NCBI RefSeq assembly: GCF_000801105.2 | Contig: NC_079513.1 | Coordinates: 20,800,273 to 20,864,272 of the forward strand | Direction of reading: 5' to 3' | DNA from: Raphanus sativus | Lineage: Eukaryota > Streptophyta > Magnoliopsida > Brassicales > Brassicaceae | Length of the DNA: 64,000 nucleotides | In this document: one piece after another, positions 24,553 through 36,285 of the stretch | Layout of the letters: each line of letters starts with the position of its first letter | Position numbering within the stretch: position 1 is the first letter of the stretch | Program-made: the position numbers and the translations under genes | The notes under the pieces: model-generated | The model's database searches: none | What the model saw: the letters and a program-made list of their open reading frames with translations, nothing else | What the model was told of the DNA's origin: nothing

Positions 24553-25812
24553 GGAGGTGTTATTCGATTGAGAGTTTAGTGAATTGAAAATAACCGTAAT
24601 TAGGATTCTTTTAATGGATTTGAGTGGATTCTTTAAAAGATGAGAAGGATTTAAATAAAATGGTTTGTAATGCATTTTGATTTCTGTGAAGGATTTCAAT
24701 GGAATACGTTTCCGCAATTATTATGGGTTCCCTTTGAAAAAATACTGCTAGATTAGAAGATAGTGGCTGCATATATTACAAAATAACTTACTTCAGTTTG
24801 CAGGGTGATTTTTTCTTTATAAATTGCATGTTGGTTTGGTTGTGTTTTACGCTAGTTGCTGTAATCTAGGTAAGCAAAGTATGTTCAGTCAACAACTCAA
24901 CCATAATCTGTGGAGAAGATTTTGAAAGGAACGGAAACTTGTTTCCTACTGTTTAAAGCTCAACGGCTTTTGATTTTCCTTTGCTAGATTTTGCTACTTG
25001 ATTGCAGCAACCTCTTTGATTCTTTCCTCAAATGTATCAGAGAATGGTTCACGTCATGCAAGAGCTGGCCAATTAATAACCAAAGCGCTTGAAGAGTATA
25101 GGAACCATCATGTCCTAGTTAACCCATCTCTCTCAAAATCACTCCTCAGCTTCTTCATCTTCTGGCTCACCACACTCTCCACCGATGTACCACTAAACGT
25201 AACCACGCCGTATTTTCTCCCTCCTGCCTCCTTAATCACTACTCTCTCGTCCATTGGACGCGGTGCATCCTCCGCCTTCTTGTACATCTCCGACAACAGA
25301 AACTGCATGTCACCGTCTTCTTCTTCTCTCCTCCTTCTTCGTTGGTCACAGCCGGAGCAGTTTGCCGACGCCCAGGTACTTGGCCAAGAGGCCCAAGACC
25401 ATAAAGCCGCCGTCTTTGTTGCCGAATTCAGAAGGATCATAGATTCTGGTGAAGAAGGATGATATTTGAATTCATAAGGATCATAGATTATGGTGAAGGA
25501 AGGATGATAAAAAAAGGAATGGTGGTGCAGGAAGAATTTGAAATCCACGTAAAAAAAGCTAGGATTTGTTTCCTCTTGTTTTTTATTAAAAAGTCCATCA
25601 AAATCTATTATAACTGATTTCTCAAGAAATCTATTGGGATATTGAATAACAGGGGAATTTAATTCTTTCTAAATTCTATTTGACAAATCCTCAATCCAAT
25701 AACACTGGATTTTAATTCACTTTGTGCAATTCCACAATGAATAACACTGGATTTCATGTGAGACTTAAATTCCATCAAACTCCATTAAACTACCAAATTC
25801 AATAACACCTCC
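24553..25812. mobile_element. PIF/Harbinger-like element carrying a gene fragment
   Basis: The termini are inverted repeats GGAGGTGTTATT (24553-24564) and AATAACACCTCC (25801-25812), flanked by a direct TAA on each side (24550-24552 and 25813-25815). A 3-bp TAA/TTA target duplication and short G-rich TIRs are the PIF/Harbinger (Tourist) signature. At 1260 bp with no transposase it is non-autonomous. Subterminal sequence repeats 'aataacactgga' words. The interior holds the SOUL-family fragment listed next. Confidence 0.7.
25108..25350 (-). pseudogene. SOUL heme-binding protein fragment
   Basis: The minus-strand frame reads DGDMQFLLSEMYKKAEDAP, then RPMDERVVIKE, then GRKYGVVTFSG, then KKLRSDFERDGL, and stops. 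This is the C-terminal half of a plant SOUL heme-binding protein (At2g37970-like, by recollection). The N-terminal half is scrambled or absent, and the C-terminal end is lost after a stop and frameshift. It lies wholly inside the TIR element at 24553-25812, so it was probably captured. No start or promoter is evident, hence pseudogene. Confidence 0.75.
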
Positions 25813-26228
25813 TAAGTCTCTTCAACATCTTTATTCTTTAAAATTTATTAAAATTTGATCAAGAAACTCTTAATGGGTATGTGGGATAAACATGCTGTAA
25901 GGGTCCATACTTCCTTTACTGATGAACATTGTATGAGAGGGTTAATATTTTTAGTTAGCGTGTTGATTTATAAGCTTAATAGAGATTTTGAAGCGTATAC
26001 TTCACAAAATGAAATATGAATGAACATTCCCTTGTAGAACGTCCGACTTAAGAGCAGAAGCCATACCAAGGAACTAAAAAATTGACTATTTGACCCCACT
26101 TTAGAGTTTAGAGCAGCTACAACACGGGTTGTTAATGCAATCCTTAGGTATAATTCTTAAGCTTAGGGGATTTAAAAACAATATAACACGCGGATGAGCT
26201 ACGGAACAGTCCTTAATTAAGAGGATTA

Positions 26229-26460
26229 AGAGCACCTCTAATGGTGTTACCCACCATTGGAGTCCTTAGAAATAGAATATTGTTTTTTTTAATAGTTAAG
26301 AATTTTTATCATAATTTTATGTTTAATAGTGTTATCCATTATGGTGTTTTTAGATTTTTTTTTTTACCATTGGACATACAATTATGATAAGATTTTTAAC
26401 TATTAAAAAAATAATTTATTTTAAGAACTCCAGTGGTAGGTAACACCATTGGAGATGCTG
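26229..26460. mobile_element. Tourist-like MITE
   Basis: A 232-bp element whose two halves are inverted repeats over most of their length. The left end is agagcacctctaatggtgtt; the right end is aacaccattggagatgctg. It is flanked by TTA on both sides (26226-26228 and 26461-26463). Ends of the 'GAGCATCTCCAATGG' type with a TTA duplication fit Tourist-type MITEs. Non-coding. Confidence 0.75.
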
Positions 26461-26794
26461 TTAGAAACTATTAACGTTCATTTAGAAATAGTAAACTATA
26501 AACATATTCCCAGCTTTTCACACAATCTCCAATAGATGGTTTAATAATTGAGTAATAGTGGGTGTTTATATTCTAACAAGTAACAAGTAAGTAGCATTAT
26601 TGTTTAGAGTTAAATCGTAGAATATGGAAACCACATTAATAGGCAGCTAAACTGCCGTTGTTTAGGGAGTGTGTGCACAAGTGGGAAACCTGAAATTAGG
26701 GTATCTGTTACCGACAGCAACATGTATCTGTCTTACTGGATTAATCTTAAAAAAAAAATTTTTGCCACCTGAAATATATAAATTAAAAAGTGTA

Positions 26795-27605
26795 AATTAC
26801 AAAGGCCCAAAACCAGGCCTAAATAAACACACCAGACTACAAGCCTCCGAAACAAAGCAAAAGCTCAAGTCCAAAAGAAAAAAACCCGAGCCCAACAACC
26901 ACCGCTCAGCCCAGCTCATCCCCCACGTGGAGAAACCACAGATCCACGGGGAGACGCGTGTCAGACGCCGGGACCTTGTCATCTCGATCGGCTAGAACTT
27001 GCCGTCGGGGCCGCAACCGCACCTTCACCGGATTTTCAAATCACCAACTCCATCCCAACGGAGATCGACGCTGACGTAAACGGAACCAAACCACCGGAAT
27101 CACCGGGAGAATACCAAAGACCTCTGATTCCACCTCCAACGACAAATATTAGAGGTAAAGGAATCATCGGCATGCAACCTGGACTCGATCTTCAGAGAGT
27201 TTCCACCGGCACCGCCGAGAACTCCTCCGAATTCAGCCCCAACCACCATAACAAATCACCTCACTCTCAGCCCGAACACATCCTTGGGAGACAGAAACCG
27301 ACAACCAATACCAAAGGCGAGAATGGTACGGCCCCAGAGGCATACGCCGACGACAAACGGAGCGTGAGCTTCCGTGTTCCGGGAAACCGACGGCGGACCA
27401 CCATCTAAGAAGAGAGGACATGGCCGCAAACTAAGACAAGACAAAAAAAAAAAAAAAACTAAAGCTGATGCCGGACCGGCGGCGGCTAGAGAAACCAGAG
27501 CCGCCGGCCGGAGACGAAGTCGCAAAACGAAGGTGGTTGAAGAGAGAAGGCAGAGGAAAAGTTTAGAAAGAAAAAGCTTTTATAAAATCTGGATTAAACT
27601 AATTT
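26795..27605 (-). other. GC-rich non-coding block, retroposon-like
   Basis: An abrupt ~800-bp island rich in CCG/GGC words in AT-rich surroundings. No frame looks like a conserved protein; several overlapping frames are open simply because the region is GC-rich. On the minus strand it runs from a pyrimidine-rich leader ('ccttctctcttcaacc') to an end with 'gggcctttgtaatttacac' before AT-rich DNA. This is reminiscent of Sadhu-type non-coding retroposons or a LINE 5' region. Identity unproven. Confidence 0.35.
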
Positions 27606-28519
27606 GATACTGTGTTTCCATTAAATTCTAATTTATTCAGTGACGTAGTCGTTTATTTAGTACTATGTTTATTGTTTAAGTGCATATTGCAATATCCTCT
27701 CTAATTCATAAATTATTTTGCTTTGAATTTTGTTTGATATTTCAACTTGTAATTTTTTTATACGTTCAAGATTAATTTAATCTTATTAAACTTATATGTA
27801 TTTTATTGCTTTTAATTATTCGTGTTATTTTTAATAACATTTTCTGACATTTTATAAAATATGTCTTAATTCTTATTGGCAATATAGTGATTGTAGGAAT
27901 GGTAAAATATGTTTTTGTAATGAATGAAATTACATGTAATTAGTCACTAGTGACTATTCCAAGAAATTATCAACTAATTGGCAAAAAAAATTGATTCCAC
28001 GTATTCATGTGAGATAAATAAAAAAAAATATGTTGACAAAAATATAAAAATTATAAATCAAATTAAAATCATTTTATAATTAAAAAGAATGGATGGAATA
28101 AGATAATTTAATAAGACAAATACATATACTAATTTCATTCAAATAATCATATTTCATTCTTTTGATTTTAATTCCATCTATTACATATAAGTCACCAGCC
28201 TTAATGTTTAAGGATAGTTAATTAAGTGGAGTGGACCCCTTTAGATAGTGGGGAGATGTGCACAAGACTTATCTATTGTCTTATTCTCTCACAGTCAACT
28301 CTAATCCCAGCGTGATACCCATTAACTGCTTGCTCCTTCATTTTACCCCAAAAATAAAAATAAAATAAAATTCGAAACCTCTTCTCTCTTTCTTATCTCT
28401 CCGGAAACATCTCTTTCCAAGTATCCGTTGTAACAGTTCGTGTAAACACAAAAAATCGCCACTCAGAATTAAGAAGCAGAGTCGAAAGAAAGAATCGAAT
28501 CGAAGTTTCGAAGAAAACG
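27606..28519. other. Upstream region of the F-box gene
   Basis: AT-rich DNA, then a pyrimidine-rich probable 5' UTR from about 28380 ('cctcttctctctttcttatctctcc') leading to the ATG at 28520. No other gene is seen. Confidence 0.4.
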
Positions 28520-30073
28520 ATGTCGTTTCGGGAGAAGATGCCGACGAGTCCCAAATCGCCTCTACGGAGGAGACGCGCGAGCTGGACCGGGTCATGGCTC
28601 AACCACCCAACGACGTCGTTCAAGGAAGTCGTCTCCGCCGTGATCCAGGCCCAGTCACCGAGATCCACCTCTAAACCCCGAAACTCAGATTTCAATTTCG
28701 ACTTCGATTTCGATTCCGATTCCGATTCCTTCAAGTTCGTCGTCGATCGAACGCTCTCCTTACCCGACTCCCTCCTCCTCAGAATCCTCCAGAAGCTCCC
28801 CGATTTCCAGAACAACAACGACGTCTCCCTCGTCTGCAAACGGTGGCTGAATCTCCAGGGACGCCGTCAACGCGCTCTCAAGCTCCTCGATTGGGACTTC
28901 CTCTCGTCAGGGAAGCTCGCCTATCGGTTCCCGAAGCTCACCGCCGTCGATCTGACCAACGCGTGTATGAATCACCCAAACTCCGGCGTCCTCCTCTGCC
29001 ACAGATCGATCTCGTTTCGCGTATCTTCCGATTCGTCGAATTGGGAAGAGAATCTGTTACCGAGCGAAGTGATCGACGCAGGGCTTAGGGTTTTAGGAAG
29101 AGGAAGCTGCGATTTGCTAAAACTCGCGGTGATCAACGCTACTGAGTTAGGTTTACTCGGTTTAGCTGAGCACTGTTCCGATCTGCAGGAGCTTGAGCTG
29201 CACAGGTGTAACGATAATATCTTACGTGGCATCGCTGCTTTCGAGAGTTTAAGAGTGTTGAGACTGGTGGGAAGCGTTGGAGGGTTGTATACTTCGTCTG
29301 TTTCTGATATTGGTTTGACGATATTAGCGCAGGGGTGTAAGAAGCTGGTGAAGCTTGAGCTTAGCGGCTGTGAAGGTAGCTTTGATGGGATTAAAGCCAT
29401 TGGGCAGTGCTGTGAAGTGCTTGAGGAGCTTACGGTTTGTGACCATAGGATGGATGATGGCGGTTGGATATCTGGGCTTTCGTATTTCGGGAGTTTGAAG
29501 AGGCTGAGAGTGTTGTCTTGCGGGAAGATTGATCCTTGTCCTGGGCCGGAGAAGATGCTTAGGTCTTGTCCGGGTCTGGAGAGTTTGGAGATCGAGAGGT
29601 CTTGTTTGAGTGATAAAGAAGGGGTGAGAGCTTTGTTTAAGGTGTGTGATGGAGTGAAGAAAGTTTGTATTCGGGATTGCAGGGGGTTGGATGGTGATTC
29701 TTTCAGCTTGGCTAAAGCTTTCAGGTATCCCTTGCAATGATATTAACTATTCTGCTAGTTTTTTTACTTCGGCTTTAGATCATCTTTTTTTTTGTTTGTT
29801 TGTAGGAAGGTGAGGTTGCTGTCGCTGGAAGGATGCTCAGTACTAACAACAGGGGGTTTAGAGTCGGTCATTTTGCACTGGGAAGAGCTCGAGAGCATGA
29901 GAGTAGTGTCGTGTAAGAATATAAAAGACAGCGAGATTTCACCGGCACTCTCGTCTTTGTTCTCCCTTCTCAAAGAACTGACGTGGAGACCAGACACAAG
30001 GTCTCATCTCTCGTCCAAGCTCGAAGGTGCTGGAATTGGAAAGAGAGGCGGCAAATTCTTCAAGAAGAGATGA
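28520..30073 (+). CDS. F-box / leucine-rich repeat (RNI-like) protein
   Basis: Two exons, 28520-29724 and 29806-30073, give 490 aa. The ATG at 28520 opens with [20 protein letters not shown]. An F-box follows a low-complexity Asp/Ser tract, at about residues 75-125 ([16 protein letters not shown] ... [12 protein letters not shown]). Residues from about 150 to the end are LRR repeats of the RNI type (for example [43 protein letters not shown]). Such proteins act as substrate receptors of SCF ubiquitin ligases through SKP1/ASK binding; the target is unknown. It corresponds by order and similarity to At5g51370/At5g51380 (recollection). The C terminus is basic. Between 30074 and 31118 I see only 3' flank and AT-rich spacer. 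Confidence 0.9.
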
Positions 30074-31118
30074 TGTATCTTATTTGCCCACAAAATTCTT
30101 TAGTTATCTTCTTCCTGGGACGGTATTACTCTGTTTGTATAATCTTTCTTTAGTAACAAATATGCAGTCAATGTTGAAAACTCTTGTGTATTGCAATTGT
30201 TCTATTATGTATAATAATTATTAAAAAAAACTATTCACGTCCATATAGCATCAAATTTCAAAGATTATTATGGCTTTTCATTCAAATTGGGGAAATTAGT
30301 ATCAAAGAGCCATTGAAGGTCTTGGTCCCAAATGAATTCAGAAACTGCAAGTCTACAACTTCACAGGATTACAAGAACTGCCCAAGTGCGGTTGATTGAA
30401 AGGTAGGAGAGAGAATTTAAAAGGGCAGAAGAGATGCATCTATTGCAAAATGGACCATTGAACAAGATACAAGTGAACGAGGATCTAACCATCGTAACTT
30501 TTATTGTAACTTTACCAAATTTTATTCAATCATCACGCAGATCCATCCAGTCTGTGTCCTGTATTTGCAGAGACTCCTTTGTAAAATAAAGTCTTTTTTG
30601 GTTGCAAGCAAAGACTCCAGAAAATAATAGCTAACCCCAAAAAGCTTATTCTTCCTCCTGCGTATGTATACACCTAAGTGTAGACACAGAACTCGAAGAA
30701 TAAACAAAATTACTGAACCCAACTTCTAATAAAGAAACTTCTGTTTCGTATAAATTTGTTACCTCAATTAGGCATCTGTCATTCGAGCCCACTAGATTCT
30801 GTAGTCTTTGAATCAGAATCAAACCACAAGGTAGAATAAAAGAAAGCTATAGCATCTCCAATGTCGAGAAATACAATGAAAAACGTAAAAAAGGTTATAC
30901 AGGTTTTACCTACCTCAACGCTTTTGACCTCTTAACAAATAACCGATGGAGGTTGGATAAAGGTCTTAAACTCTTACAATAGCTGTCTGAACGGGTAGAA
31001 AGACAATATTTTATCCTTCAAATTTTAACAAGTTCCAAATAAAAGAAAACACACATGCCAATGAAACTTAGGGAGAAGACACAAGTTCTACCTCATGAGT
31101 TTGCAAAGTTCTCTCAAA

Positions 31119-32645
31119 CTAGTACTGGCGAACCGGACTTCTCGACGCCCTTCTGCGACCAGACCTTCCATGAGGAGAACGAGACCTGCTTCGGTCACGA
31201 CCATCTCTCCCACTCCTGGGTCTCCTGTCATAATGCTTTCTATGATTTCTACCATGATCTCTGTGTCTGTCCCTATCTCTATCATTATCACGGTATCTCT
31301 CTCTATCACTAGAACCACTCCTCCTACTCTCGCTTTCCCTCTCCCTCGGTTTCCTCTTATCATCTGCTTCTTTCCCTCTGACTAGCCTTTCTTCTTCCCT
31401 TCCTTTATCTTTAGCAGCCTGCATTTAAAAAAAAAATTATAGATCTTACAAGGAGCAAGGGATTCAAATATTAATTCAGACTTACCTTTTGTTCAGCAAG
31501 AAAATCTCGGACCATGCCATAGCCAACATGCTGCTTCCCAGTGACATGAGACTGGGTCCTTTCTACAGCATCATTAGAGACAAGGAATGAACCACAAACA
31601 TCACACAGTGCCATCTTCTTCTCCTGTACCATCGCTAGCACCTTGTCATTTGGTCGCTGTATCAACATTGCCTTCTCCGTATTAAGCCCTTCCACCTACA
31701 AAAATTACAAAAAAGATTTAGTTAAATGTGTCAGATAGAGAGTAACTACAAACAGGAAGGAATCAAGCAGATCACACAATTTTACCCAAAAAAAAAAAAA
31801 CTCAACATCACAAAAGAAGAGTACCTTTCTCATTAGGGCTTCAGCTTCATCCACCTTGCCTTCTTCACCAAGTGCTTCCACTTGCTCAAGAAGGTTCTTA
31901 ATCTTCTCCTCCAAAACAGAGAGCTGCTCAGCTTTCTCACCAGACAGAGAAGGTGGTGGAGGAGGTTCAAGCTCTTGCGCAAGGCGCTCTTGTCCACGCC
32001 TTACCTTCCTGTCAAGATCATTCACCTGTGTAACCAATTCCAAATCTATAAGCATACAGAAGAAACCGATACTAACGAGAAAAGTAATCATTAGGCACCA
32101 GCTTCTCGCAGAATTGAACAAGCTCAGCCTCGAACTTAGGAACATACGAATCATGCCTCGGAGAGTTCTCAAAGCTGAAACAATCAAATCCAAAAACACC
32201 AAAACTTAAAGACTTATTGAATCGAATCGAATCGAATCAAATCAAATAACAAAAAACGATTCAGATTCGGGAAAAAAATCACGAAATCAAATCAAATCAA
32301 CACAGTTGGAGATTGTTTTTGAATCGAGAGACTCACCTCTCTTTGAGCTTGGGATCATGAATCCTCGAGCACGCACCGAGATCGCTCTTGGTGTTGACGA
32401 AGAGGTCATGAGGGCAAAATCGAACCATGTAGAATGCGCAGACCTCTCTGTCATCCCACTTGATCTCTTTGAATCCTCTCCTCTCTTCGTCCGTCAGATC
32501 ACGAGCTGCGACAATTCGTTTTCGTTAATTGGCTAATTCAAAACACACAAAATCTACTTTAGATTGATTGATTGATTGCTATTCGTGAAAAACAAAACTC
32601 ACCTGCGCCCATAAGTTCGTCCAGCAGAGCTCGTTGAGCATCCAT
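31119..32645 (-). CDS. LUC7L: LUC7-like U1 snRNP splicing protein
   Basis: Six exons from the ATG at 32645: 32603-32645, 32337-32505, 32099-32174, 31825-32025, 31486-31695, 31119-31418, giving 332 aa. LUC7 proteins are U1 snRNP components that influence 5' splice-site choice. The first zinc finger (CCCH type, about residues 35-62) reads CAFYMVRFCPHDLF ... CSRIH. A coiled-coil-prone segment follows (LDRKVRRGQERLAQELE, then LEEKIKNLLEQVEALGEE). The second finger is ALCDVCGSFLV ... HVTGKQHVGY near 195-220. The C terminus is a short RS/RD domain (ERYRDNDRDRDRHRDHGR, then RSRSRSPHGR). All features and the length match the family (At5g51410 by order). Confidence 0.95.
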
Positions 32646-32914
32646 GGCGGATTACGAAGAATCGAATTCGAGAGAGTGATGATTATTAGGGTTTCGTTCG
32701 CCACGAGATTGGCTAAAGGGCGTCGTCGTCTGTCTACCGTTGAATCTATGTATTGGCAGAAACTGAACCAAAATCAATCTAAACCGACTTGAAAACCGGT
32801 TTTCAATCGGTCCAAAACTTCAATCTACACACCCAGATCTGGGCCCACATGTTATGGTCCGTGCAGAAAATATCGCTTCGTATATTTTTTTTTGTTAACT
32901 TGGCAACCACGTAC

Positions 32915-32988
32915 TTCTAGAACGATCCTTAAAACAGAACGACCACTTTCTACGCTAGGGTAGCTTCTTCTTCGCCTTGCTATATAAA
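32915..32988 (+). promoter_or_regulatory. Heat-shock element and TATA box of the HSP23.5 relic
   Basis: A perfect inverted heat-shock core, TTCTAGAA, lies at 32915-32922, with a TTCTTCTTC run near 32965 and TATATAAA at 32981-32988, about 80 bp before the ATG at 33066. This is the expected layout of a small-HSP promoter and looks intact although the gene is not. Confidence 0.6.
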
Positions 32989-33065
32989 TCCTCTCTTCAC
33001 TTTCACTCAAAAAAAATATAAAAAAAAAATCAAATCGAGTTTTGTTCTCATTTACAAAAAAAAAA

Positions 33066-33711
33066 ATGGCGTCGTCAACATCGCTAGCTCTGAGGAGACT
33101 CGTCTCTTCCCCTCGCACCTTTCGTCCGGCGGTTTCTTCTCGCCTCCTCAGTACCAACGCAGCAGCTAAGAGCTATGAAGAGGGAGATGAAGGCGTCGTC
33201 AATATGCTCCATCGCTCTAACTGGACAGTTACTTCTCCCCGCGCGCGGTGGATATGTCTTTTCAGGTATTCTTCGTCGTCTCATCTACGATTCGTTCAGT
33301 TAGATTAAAATGATAATTCATTTTTAATCACAGACGCGTTCGATCGGAGGAGATACTTGAACCAGTATAATTTCAAGGATCAGTGGTGGCAAACGCCGAC
33401 TCGGGGGGGACGCGAAAGAGAGAGACGATGCGTTGCACCTGTCGTTCGATATGCCGGGGCTGAGCAGAGAAGATGTGAAAGTTGCTATTGAACAGAACAC
33501 TGTGCTCGTGATCAAAGGCTAAGTTGGGGGTGGTAGTGGTGATGAAGATGAAGAAGTTGGACGGAAGTTTTCGATCAGGAGAGATTTGCCTGAGAACGTG
33601 TACAAGACGGATGAGATAAAGGCGGAGATGAAGAACGGCGTGTTGAAACTCGTTGTTCCCAAGTTGAAAGAGGAGGAGCGTAGCAATGTTCGCCACATCC
33701 ACGTTGATTAG
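33066..33711 (+). pseudogene. HSP23.5: Mitochondrial small heat-shock protein HSP23.5, decayed
   Basis: The start (MASSTSLALRRLVSSPRTF) is a mitochondrial presequence, and an intron (33266-33333) is kept. The alpha-crystallin part is recognisable: DDALHLSFDMPGLSREDVKV, then RRDLPENVYKTDEIKAEMKN, LKLVVPKLKEEE and a terminal HIHVD. Damage seen: exon 1 changes frame near 33240; the segment between the presequence and the crystallin domain is largely lost, with another frame change near 33405; and an in-frame TAA stands at 33520-33522 inside the domain. HSP23.5 protects mitochondrial proteins under heat. The position matches At5g51440. A functional chaperone is very unlikely from this locus. Confidence 0.85.
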
Positions 33712-33938
33712 GAGTTAGTTTGTGGACGTGTGTTTTTTTTCAGTTTGTTGCCCCCGCGTAGGAGGCAACTCGGTGTTATCCAAAAAGATTTTCTTCAAAT
33801 CCGATTTATACAGTTTATACTATTAAATTGGTTTAAACGGTTCAAAATCGGTTTAAATTGGTTAAATTGATTTAAATTTATTTAAATATGCTAAATTAAA
33901 CAACAATATTATTATATATTTACAAATTTGTCTAGTTT

Positions 33939-34218
33939 TTTTTTTGAATGTCTGAATCGGTTACTATCGATAATTATGCTATTACAACGATGAGAATATT
34001 ACAAAGACGATTTTACAGCCGACAATTCTACCATTCTATGAGAATATACGCCTGACTGCACCACTCTGAGCTGTCCTATGAGATCCATGTTCAATGGTAC
34101 GCCATACACCAAGCTGAAGATCTTCTGTAACATGTTTCTCCATAATTTGAACCCCAGACCTGCGGATGTAGAAGCAATTGAACCCTTAGTCAAACTACTG
34201 GACCAAGGGGGCTTCCAC
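33939..34218 (-). mobile_element. tRNA-derived SINE with 16-bp target duplication
   Basis: Read on the minus strand it begins near 34212 with an A-box-like TGGTCCAGTAGTT, then a B-box-like GGGGTTCAAATTA (about 34150), and ends in an A-tail (T run near 33939-33945). It is bounded by a perfect 16-bp direct repeat, caaatttgtctagttt, at 33923-33938 and 34219-34234. Pol III boxes, A-tail and long duplication are diagnostic of a SINE. The intact duplication suggests a fairly young insertion. Confidence 0.85.
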
Positions 34219-34734
34219 CAAATTTGTCTAGTTTCTTATATTTTGTACATCTAATTTTGATAATTCATTACAATAATTTTATAGTTAAACATAAAAACTA
34301 AAATATATCATATAAATGTATAATATATATAAAATAAATCAATAATTTATTAATATCTAGGTTTCACCTATGCCTTTGCTTAGTAGCTACTCCTCTATCA
34401 AACGCCTAGTAAGGGCCTAACGATTTTTAGAACATTAGTCATGGGTACACATGAGTGATGCGCATAGTTTATCGTGAAAGCTGTGTAGGTTTATGATCTA
34501 GTACAAAGCATAAGCTTTAGTATGTTGTGAGAGCGCATATGTTGCGCATAGTTTGTGGCACTATTATACTTGTTGTTACTTTCTGATCCATGCAATGTAG
34601 CTGTTGAGATCTTGAAGGTACATGATTAAGATTAGTTGTATTCGTTGCCCTTATTTGCAACCATGCCTAACAAAACAGAGGAAATTTCTTTTTTTTTAAA
34701 GGTGTGGTGTTCACCTTTTCTCATGTCATATAGG

Positions 34735-35345
34735 AATTCAGGTCTGGATCCAAGCTGGTTGCAAACACGGTCAGATCAGGGTGTTGATGAGGCATCTTGC
34801 ATCTGCTGAGGCAGGTAATGCTCAGACTGCACTTGATGATGCTTCTTGGGGTCTTTTGCCGCCTTCTCAATTATCAAATTCGTTTATAAATGTTCCTCCT
34901 AGTGCTGGTGGGAAGAACAGGTGAGACAGCTTCTGAGAACTGTCTCTCACCAGACAACATTGCAAGTACATAATCCTTGGCAGTTGGCCCAGACGGTCAG
35001 GGAAGTCCTTCCACATGTACCCAACGAACTAATTTTCCAGGTAAAATATTCGTCGCAGTCAGTATATCTGTTTACTTTGATGAACAATCGTCATTTCTGG
35101 TTAAATTGGTAGGTTATTTAGTTTTTTTTTGCTGCATCAAAGGAAAGGAAATCATTTGCATATACGTATCTGTGAAGCAGAGTTTTCATCAAGAACCGAT
35201 GGATTCAATTTGCGTGAATCTAATGGCATTTGTTATTTACTTGTTAACCAATAATATGATATCCTTGTTGGATAAATAATTCTCTGATATTTGCAGAGCC
35301 TTGGGGGTCTTTTAAAATATCATGTTGCAGTCTGATGATGTGCTC
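34735..35345 (+). pseudogene. RIN2/RIN3-like E3 ubiquitin ligase, C-terminal relic
   Basis: Fragments in different frames match the end of the RPM1-interacting RING/CUE membrane E3 ligases. One frame has MRHLASAEAGNAQTALDDAS, then a stop (TGA about 34922). Another has LAQTVREVLPHVPNELIFQ, the CUE ubiquitin-binding motif, ending at a GT near 35041. The RING domain and transmembrane segments are absent upstream. The position corresponds to At5g51450, so this is a fractionation relic of a once complete gene. Confidence 0.7.
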
Positions 35346-36285
35346 TGGAGGTAGTAACCAGTCTTATGTGAATGCACTTTTGGACTGATGCTAACTCCAC
35401 TTGTATGAGAACGTGTAACTTTACAATAAATAAATAAAGAACTTTACTATAGAATGTACTGTCATTGTTCCAAATAGATCTTCTCCGGTGTAATCAAATG
35501 CTCAACTGTTTGCAGTCTGACTGTTTGTTTCCTTAAAGATGGGTCATCTCTGTCTACTCTGTTCCAGTTTGATTAGCTTGAGTTTGCTGGTTTCTTGGCT
35601 TCTTGGAGCAGAGGAAATATATTATCGGGGAACATTCTTGGTCCAGATGTTTGGTTCTTGAAGCTCTTTTACTTTGTAACTAACATGTATTATTTGTTTA
35701 GAAACATGCATGATTTGAGCAATTCAAGATGACTTTTTGAAGACAAAATGTCTCGTGGATTGTGTCAAATCTCAAAAAGTGGTGTTACTTAAATCCGTTA
35801 AAGAGGCAGACGATAGTCATCGTCAACCTCCTAACCACTCTAGAGGCAGACAAAAACCATTGAGGTAATTAAAGTAATGCCTTCAAAAAGTGCTTTTAAG
35901 TTTTTCATACATTATATAATAATAATAAACTAGAAACCATGGACCGTGGTGGTCGGTAAGTTTTGGAGACTGCTCAAAATGAGACAAGAAGTAGTAAATC
36001 GCTCGTTTTTCACCGAGGTTTAAATGTCCTTTTCCTTTTGTTTTTATTCTCTCCTCTTTGACTCACCTTTGGCTTTTCCCATGAGCTTTACCAGCACGTT
36101 CATCTGGATTGATAAAATAAAAAATCTTTATTTATTCTGTGTTTTTTTTCTTGGTTTGGAATTTTTCAAATACTTATGTGTGAACTTTTCACATATTATA
36201 TAGTGACTACTACTTGCTAAGAGTCCTTACACGTTGAATAATCGTTAAGCCTTGTGAGTGTTGACCGTTTTTCTTTTGTGACACA
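35346..36285. other. Spacer upstream of the RGF gene
   Basis: AT-rich, no gene recognised. The part nearest 36285 should contain the RGF promoter, but I identify no specific element. Confidence 0.4.
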
